Assembly: GCA_965238265.1 (NCBI GenBank)
Contig: OZ250185.1
Coordinates: 3,658,001 to 3,722,000, forward strand
From: JAJDUF01 sp965238265
Lineage (GTDB): Bacteria > Chloroflexota > UBA11872 > UBA12225 > JAJDUF01
DNA length: 64,000 bases
Direction: 5' to 3'
The notes beneath the pieces are model-generated. The model searched no databases. It had not been told where the DNA came from and saw only the letters and a list, made by a program, of their open reading frames with translations. The stretch's first letter is position 1, and each line of letters starts with the position of its first letter. Made by a program: the position numbers and the translations under genes. Shown here one piece after another: positions 60,534 to 64,000 of this stretch.

Positions 60534-61775
60534 GTGGCTCAGTACCTCACCATCTACGCGCTTTGTCACCAACCGCGGCGGATTAAGCTGCCGGCCCACG
60601 GCATCGAACCAGGCGCGGCGCCGGCGGCTATCGAAGCGGCGCTCTTTGACGAAGCAGCCAACCGCTTCTACTTCCAGGAGGTCGCCACCTACTGCTATCA
60701 CCCGGCGATGCAGCTGTGGCACCGACTACTCGACGAAGGGATGGCGCTTGGTCTCGGCGTCTCGGTGTCGTTCCTGAAACAGGCCGAAGCCTGGGACGAG
60801 CGCTTGCTCGACCGGCTGCGACGGCTCGCCGCCCACCCGCAGTGTGAGCTGGTTGCGGTCGAGCCGTATCACAGTTTCCTCCCCCTGATTGACCTGCCGC
60901 ACTTCCAACAACGCATGCGCTGGGGCGATGCCTACGTGGAGTCCTTGTTGGGCGCACGTCCGCGTGTTGCCGACACCACCGAGATGCTGATGTCGGATTC
61001 CATTTACACGACGCTGGCCGCTGCCGGCTACGAGGCCGCGTTCCTCGACGGGCGGGAATGGGTGCTGGGGTGGCGCCAGCCGACGCATCTGTACCACAGC
61101 GGACAGGCCGCCGGGCCGCACCTGCTGACCCGCCACCGCGACTTGAGCGATGACGTCGGCTATCGCTTTTCCAACCAGGCTTGGGATCAGTTCCCGCTGC
61201 GGGCACCCACCTGGGCCGCGTGGGTCGCCCAAGCCGGCGGCGACTTTGTGTGCGTGTCTTGGGACTTCGAGACCTTTGGCGCGCACCATACGCGCGATAG
61301 TGGCATCTTCGACTTCCTGGCAGCACTGCCACAAGCGCTCGATGAGCACCGCGTCCGGTGCCTACCACCTGCGGAGATCGTCGCCCGGTTTCGAGACCGG
61401 TCACATCACCTGCCGCTGCCCCACTTCGCGACCACCTGGGCGGGCGACGGCAACTGGGAGTTCTTTCTGGGCAACAGAGCACAACAAGCGCTCTTCCAGC
61501 TGATGTTGGCAGCATACAACAAGGCCCGGCTGACAGACAACGAGCAGCTCGTTGACCTGGCGCTCTGGCTGCTCCAGTCGGACAACCTGCACTGGCTCCA
61601 ATGGTACGAGCACTGGGGACCAGAGGCCGAGGTGTCCGCCTACTTCACGCCCCGCGAATGGTGGTCGCTGGGGACAGAGCGGATCGTGTGGGAGCAGCAG
61701 CAGGTCTATCTGAACTTTCTCTCGGCGCTCGATCCCTACATCCCAACCGGCCGCGCCGACCGCGGCCGTCTCTAG
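60534..61775 (+). CDS. GH57-family glycoside hydrolase (alpha-amylase-like)
   Basis: Protein of 413 aa from the GTG at 60534, six bases after GGAG; the frame is open further upstream inside the preceding gene. GH57 motif 1 CHQPRR at residue 9-14, then EPYHSFLPL, AAFLDGREWVLGW and SWDFETFGAHH, whose Asp fits the catalytic acid of motif 4. Family members cleave or transfer alpha-1,4-glucan. The coupling to the glycogen-synthase-like gene suggests a common pathway. Confidence 0.85.
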   Translation: MAQYLTIYALCHQPRRIKLPAHGIEPGAAPAAIEAALFDEAANRFYFQEVATYCYHPAMQLWHRLLDEGMALGLGVSVSFLKQAEAWDERLLDRLRRLAAHPQCELVAVEPYHSFLPLIDLPHFQQRMRWGDAYVESLLGARPRVADTTEMLMSDSIYTTLAAAGYEAAFLDGREWVLGWRQPTHLYHSGQAAGPHLLTRHRDLSDDVGYRFSNQAWDQFPLRAPTWAAWVAQAGGDFVCVSWDFETFGAHHTRDSGIFDFLAALPQALDEHRVRCLPPAEIVARFRDRSHHLPLPHFATTWAGDGNWEFFLGNRAQQALFQLMLAAYNKARLTDNEQLVDLALWLLQSDNLHWLQWYEHWGPEAEVSAYFTPREWWSLGTERIVWEQQQVYLNFLSALDPYIPTGRADRGRL

Positions 61776-61872
61776 GCGGGTGGTCGCGGGCCTAATCTCG
61801 TCCTGGCCAAAAAACCTGCATCCGTCGGACGCCGCACCCACTTTCCTGTATTGTGTATACAATCAGGTCACG

Positions 61873-62029
61873 ATGTACGAGTGGGACGAAGCCAAGCGGC
61901 GCGCCAACCGGGCCAAGCATCGCCTGGACTTCACGGCTATCGAAGCCTTTGATTGGGGCACTGCTTCGACCAAGCCGGACAGCCGTCACGGAGCGCCACG
62001 ATTCGTTGCTACCGGGTATATCGGCAGTC
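61873..62029 (+). pseudogene. brnT toxin gene, 5' part, interrupted by an IS element
   Basis: The first 52 codons of a BrnT toxin (MYEWDEAKRRANRAKHRLDF...RFVATGYIGSR). The frame then enters the insertion and meets a TAG at 62032-62034 supplied by the IS end. The missing part resumes at 63904. A brnA antitoxin gene would be expected beyond the window. Confidence 0.88.
62022..62029. repeat. target-site duplication CGGCAGTC, left
   Basis: The 8 bases before the IS, identical to 63904-63911. Eight to nine bases is the usual duplication of IS1-family elements. Confidence 0.9.
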
Positions 62030-62038
62030 GGTAGTGGC

Positions 62039-62911
62039 TCAGTTTGAAATCCGCTTGGCGTAGGTCTTGGGGCGGTTCGGCTTCGGTTGCGCCGCCCGCA
62101 CTAAGTCTACAACGTCGCCGACTTCCCAGAGTTTGTCGGCGACACCAGCGGCCATTGCCGGCGTGCCTGGCAGCGAGGCGTGGGCGCGGCAGAAGTTGTA
62201 GTGCATGAAGTGCATGGCTATCGCGTGGCAGTGGTTCTCTAGTTTCTTGGAGAAGGCGTTGGTCAGCCGGGTAAATCGCCGCATACTCATTCGCATGGTG
62301 AGGTTCTGCCGCTCTACGTAGGACGTGCTTACCGCCGCCAGGTCCGGGCTGCCAGTGATGACTTGCTTTCGCGCCCCGCTACACTCCGAGGGACTGTAGC
62401 GCGTGTCGGGCTGCTGGTCATTGCCGCTCTTGCCGTACAGCTTCACCAGCATGGCATAGTCCACCTCGCTGCCGAACGCGCCAGCGACGGCCGCCAAGTA
62501 GGCCCGGTGGCCGTCGCTGGTGAGTTGCACCCGCTTGGCGAGACGGCTGCTCAGGTCCGCAATGAACGCGCTCGCCGTGTGCCCGGAGCGGTCCCCTACC
62601 CACCAGGTCGGCACCAGCTTGGTATCGGCACACAGCGCGATCCACGTCCACACGTCCCCGGCCTGGGGTGGCGCATTCTTGGCGCGCGGCACGTTCTTCT
62701 CTTTCGCGTAGACGAACGACCATACCTCGTCTACCTGTACCCGCTCGCAGGGCAAGTCGCGGAGGGCGCGGTGCTGATAGTCGGCACAGACTTTGCCCGT
62801 CTCAACAATCAACCGGGCCAGCGTGTTGCGAGCTACCCCCGTGACGCGCGTCGTGGCGCGGATGCTCATGCCGTCCATCAGGCACTGTTTCTGCCGCCGC
62901 ATTAGCCGCAA
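62039..62911 (-). CDS. IS1-family transposase
   Basis: Protein of 290 aa from a TTG, or 287 from the ATG at 62902. N-terminal helix-turn-helix GMSIRATTRVTGVARNTLARLI; catalytic DDE residues in QVDEVWSFV, LTSDGHRAY and SYVERQNLTMRMSMRRF. The block KEKNVPRAKNAPPQAGDVWTWIALCADTKLVPTWWVG is typical of the larger IS1-group enzymes made from a single frame without the InsA/InsB frameshift. It appears intact. Confidence 0.88.
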   Translation of the reverse strand: MRLMRRQKQCLMDGMSIRATTRVTGVARNTLARLIVETGKVCADYQHRALRDLPCERVQVDEVWSFVYAKEKNVPRAKNAPPQAGDVWTWIALCADTKLVPTWWVGDRSGHTASAFIADLSSRLAKRVQLTSDGHRAYLAAVAGAFGSEVDYAMLVKLYGKSGNDQQPDTRYSPSECSGARKQVITGSPDLAAVSTSYVERQNLTMRMSMRRFTRLTNAFSKKLENHCHAIAMHFMHYNFCRAHASLPGTPAMAAGVADKLWEVGDVVDLVRAAQPKPNRPKTYAKRISN

Positions 62912-62977
62912 TAGGAATCACGGACGCAATGATACGTTTGGGGCTTGATGGTGATGGGGGGCACACCGGAATCACAA

Positions 62978-63003
62978 GCGCCCCGTCTCCACTGACGGGG
63001 CGC
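62978..63003 (-). terminator. hairpin downstream of the passenger gene
   Basis: Perfect 10-bp stem GCGCCCCGTC/GACGGGGCGC with a 6-nt loop, 35 bases after the stop of the 63039-63395 gene. No U-run follows, so termination is only likely. It would separate cargo transcription from the transposase. Confidence 0.5.
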
Positions 63004-63038
63004 CCCAGCGTTGACTAGCGCAGCCTAGCGGTAGTCGA

Positions 63039-63395
63039 TTATCCAGGCGGGTCTTTGTATTCTGTCGGTGCGGGCGGATCGCTGAAGGAGCCGTGCTCCC
63101 GGTAGTGGGCAACAGCCCGATCAAAGCCTTCCTGTCGAAGCGCCGCTACTCGCTGTGCTTGCCGCGCTTCTGCTTGCTGCCGAATGGCCTTTGCTTTTGC
63201 ACTGAGCAGTTCAGCAAGACTAGCCATCGTGTTTATCCCCTCTGCTGCTAGTAGCGCGAGCACCGCCGATGTCACTCCTACCGCAGCTATCCCTTTCGCG
63301 TAATCTACAAAGTTTTCTTGCGGCTCACAAAAAACCATGTAGATTGTTCCTCCAACGACCGCTACCCCGAAGAGCCAGGTGTACACGCTTCTCAC
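63039..63395 (-). CDS. IS passenger: small membrane protein with coiled coil
   Basis: Protein of 118 aa from a GTG. Two membrane helices (about 4-21 and 33-52) joined by a short loop, then a basic coiled coil (about 58-95; LLSAKAKAIRQQAEARQAQRVAAL) and a polar end (SFSDPPAPTEYKDPPG). I do not recognise the family. Base use is less GC-rich than the neighbouring chromosome, in line with foreign cargo. Confidence 0.65.
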   Translation of the reverse strand: MRSVYTWLFGVAVVGGTIYMVFCEPQENFVDYAKGIAAVGVTSAVLALLAAEGINTMASLAELLSAKAKAIRQQAEARQAQRVAALRQEGFDRAVAHYREHGSFSDPPAPTEYKDPPG

Positions 63396-63536
63396 CCGCG
63401 GCGGGACACTCCAAATGGAATGTCGTTCCGGGTGTTGGCTCGGCTCTCGATCTGCCAGACGCTCCCTCCTTTCTCAACAACACGCGGCACGCGGCAGCAG
63501 ACAAGGTTCTGGGATTGCCACGTTGCCGTCGAGTAG

Positions 63537-63776
63537 TCACGCGGTAGGCTGGGGCCAGCGGGCGGCGGCGGCTTTGCGGGCAATGGCACGGCGCTGCTCC
63601 GGCGTGAGCGCGGCGGCGCGGGCGTGACCGCCCCTAGCCTTCTGGGACGGCAGGGGGGCGGGGAGATCGGCAACCTGGCCGGTGCCGATATCTACGACCC
63701 GTTTCGCCAGTTGGTTGAAGTCACGTGGTCGTTCAAGCGGAGGCAGCCGTTGCTCCGACACCGTTCTCGTTGCCAT
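63537..63776 (-). CDS. IS passenger: small basic DNA-binding-like protein
   Basis: Protein of 79 aa with AAGGAGG before the ATG. N-terminal RDFNQLAKRVVDIGTGQ and C-terminal ARAAALTPEQRRAIARKAAAARW. The latter is the basic helical tail seen in many small, widespread hypothetical proteins often linked to mobile elements, and could bind nucleic acid. A perfect 11-bp inverted repeat (63813-63840) sits 37 bases upstream. The 141 bases between this gene and the other passenger hold nothing recognised. Confidence 0.65.
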   Translation of the reverse strand: MATRTVSEQRLPPLERPRDFNQLAKRVVDIGTGQVADLPAPLPSQKARGGHARAAALTPEQRRAIARKAAAARWPQPTA

Positions 63777-63812
63777 GCTTCCCGTTCCTCCTTCGCTGAG
63801 TACAACCGACTA

Positions 63813-63840
63813 CGCGCTATCATCACGCTATGATAGCGCG
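63813..63840. promoter_or_regulatory. probable operator, perfect inverted repeat
   Basis: CGCGCTATCAT-CACGCT-ATGATAGCGCG: 11-bp arms, 6-bp spacer, within the IS and upstream of its 79-aa gene. Symmetric sites of this size usually bind a dimeric regulator; the 79-aa protein itself is a candidate. Confidence 0.55.
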
Positions 63841-63903
63841 TTTAACACGGTCCACGCCAGGAGCAACCACCAGCAGCGTCAGATTTCAAACTGAGCCACT
63901 ACC

Positions 63904-63911
63904 CGGCAGTC
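63904..63911. repeat. target-site duplication CGGCAGTC, right
   Basis: The 8 bases after the IS, identical to 62022-62029. Confidence 0.9.
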
Positions 63912-64000
63912 GCCTCCATATCGTCGTCTACACCGAGCGCGGCGACCACTTGCGGATCATCAGTATGCGCAAGGCTAACCCGAGGGAGAGGAGAGACTAT
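63904..64000 (+). pseudogene. brnT toxin gene, 3' part, after the IS element
   Basis: Continues BrnT in frame: GSRLHIVVYTERGDHLRIISMRKANPRERRDY, the family's C-terminal signature (V-x-Y-T-E-R...R-I-I-S-x-R-K-A). If one target duplication and the IS are removed, the gene is an intact BrnT of about 82 aa to the window edge. Confidence 0.88.

Larger units (their letters stand above)
62030..63903 (-). mobile_element. IS1-family insertion sequence with two passenger genes (1,874 bp)
   Basis: Perfect 22-bp terminal inverted repeats (62030-62051 and 63882-63903) starting GGTAGTGGCTCAG, flanked by an 8-bp direct repeat. It contains a DDE transposase (62039-62911) and, in the same direction, two small genes (63039-63395, 63537-63776). 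The transposase stop codon lies inside the left terminal repeat. Ordinary IS1 elements are about 0.7-0.9 kb, so roughly half of this one is cargo. The intact ends and perfect duplication suggest a recent insertion. Confidence 0.92.

Noticed and set aside
61854..61861. TGTATACA palindrome just before the brnT start, as a possible operator
   Set aside because: Only 8 bases and 11 bases from the ATG; too short to separate from chance.

Overview
The window is GC-rich bacterial chromosomal DNA, most likely from a member of the Chloroflexota; this is inferred from gene content and style and was not tested. Pointers are many small toxin-antitoxin and Uma2/DUF2283/DUF433 genes, very many short palindromic repeats between and inside genes, a complete elongasome (mreBCD, pbp2, rodA), and large YfhO-type membrane proteins beside Wzm/Wzt export genes. 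There is no rRNA, CRISPR array or recognisable prophage. One tRNA is present.

Layout. 1-10.2 kb: a truncated CotH-kinase/lamin-tail secreted protein, a methyltransferase, a BNR sialidase, a Uma2 nuclease-like protein, a sulfatase, a CinA-type amidase, a PPOX flavoprotein, an MBL-like protein and a VapBC-type module. 10.2-14.8 kb: a translationally coupled operon of an Asp/Glu racemase-like protein, HyuA and HyuB. 14.8-16.1 kb: a BrnT-like toxin/antitoxin pair, a frameshifted DUF2283 gene and a tRNA-Ile with anticodon UAU. 16.1-20.9 kb (minus strand): TolB-like lipoprotein, FtsB/DivIC-like protein, dUTPase, hypoxanthine phosphoribosyltransferase and FtsH. 21.1-25.1 kb: QueF, a complete second copy of the CotH protein, and RecX.

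25.1-40.0 kb is a surface-polysaccharide locus: seven glycosyltransferases, the Wzm/Wzt ABC exporter and a YfhO-like membrane protein. Three of its proteins (the Wzt C-terminus and two glycosyltransferases) share what looks like one beta-rich domain, marked by an E-x7-R-W signature at identical spacing. 40.2-49 kb: a MobA/MocA-like nucleotidyltransferase, then mreB, mreC, mreD, pbp2, rodA (cell-wall elongation), homoserine kinase and a stand-alone LON-domain protein. 49-54.8 kb: a DUF433/PIN-like pair, a COG3618 amidohydrolase, two small unknown proteins, a decaying ABC-2 drug-type transporter and rsgA. 55-62 kb: a broken GLUG-repeat surface protein, galE, murJ and a glycogen-synthase-like/GH57 pair.

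The right end holds a complete 1,874-bp IS1-family element with two passenger genes. It sits inside a brnT toxin gene between perfect 8-bp target duplications; the rest of brnT resumes after it in frame up to the last base of the window.

Most notable: (1) the tRNA-Ile(UAU) beside a hpt-ftsH cluster with no visible tilS; (2) the domain shared by exporter and glycosyltransferases; (3) the passenger-carrying IS1-type element; (4) intergenic repeats that have entered coding sequences and are translated.
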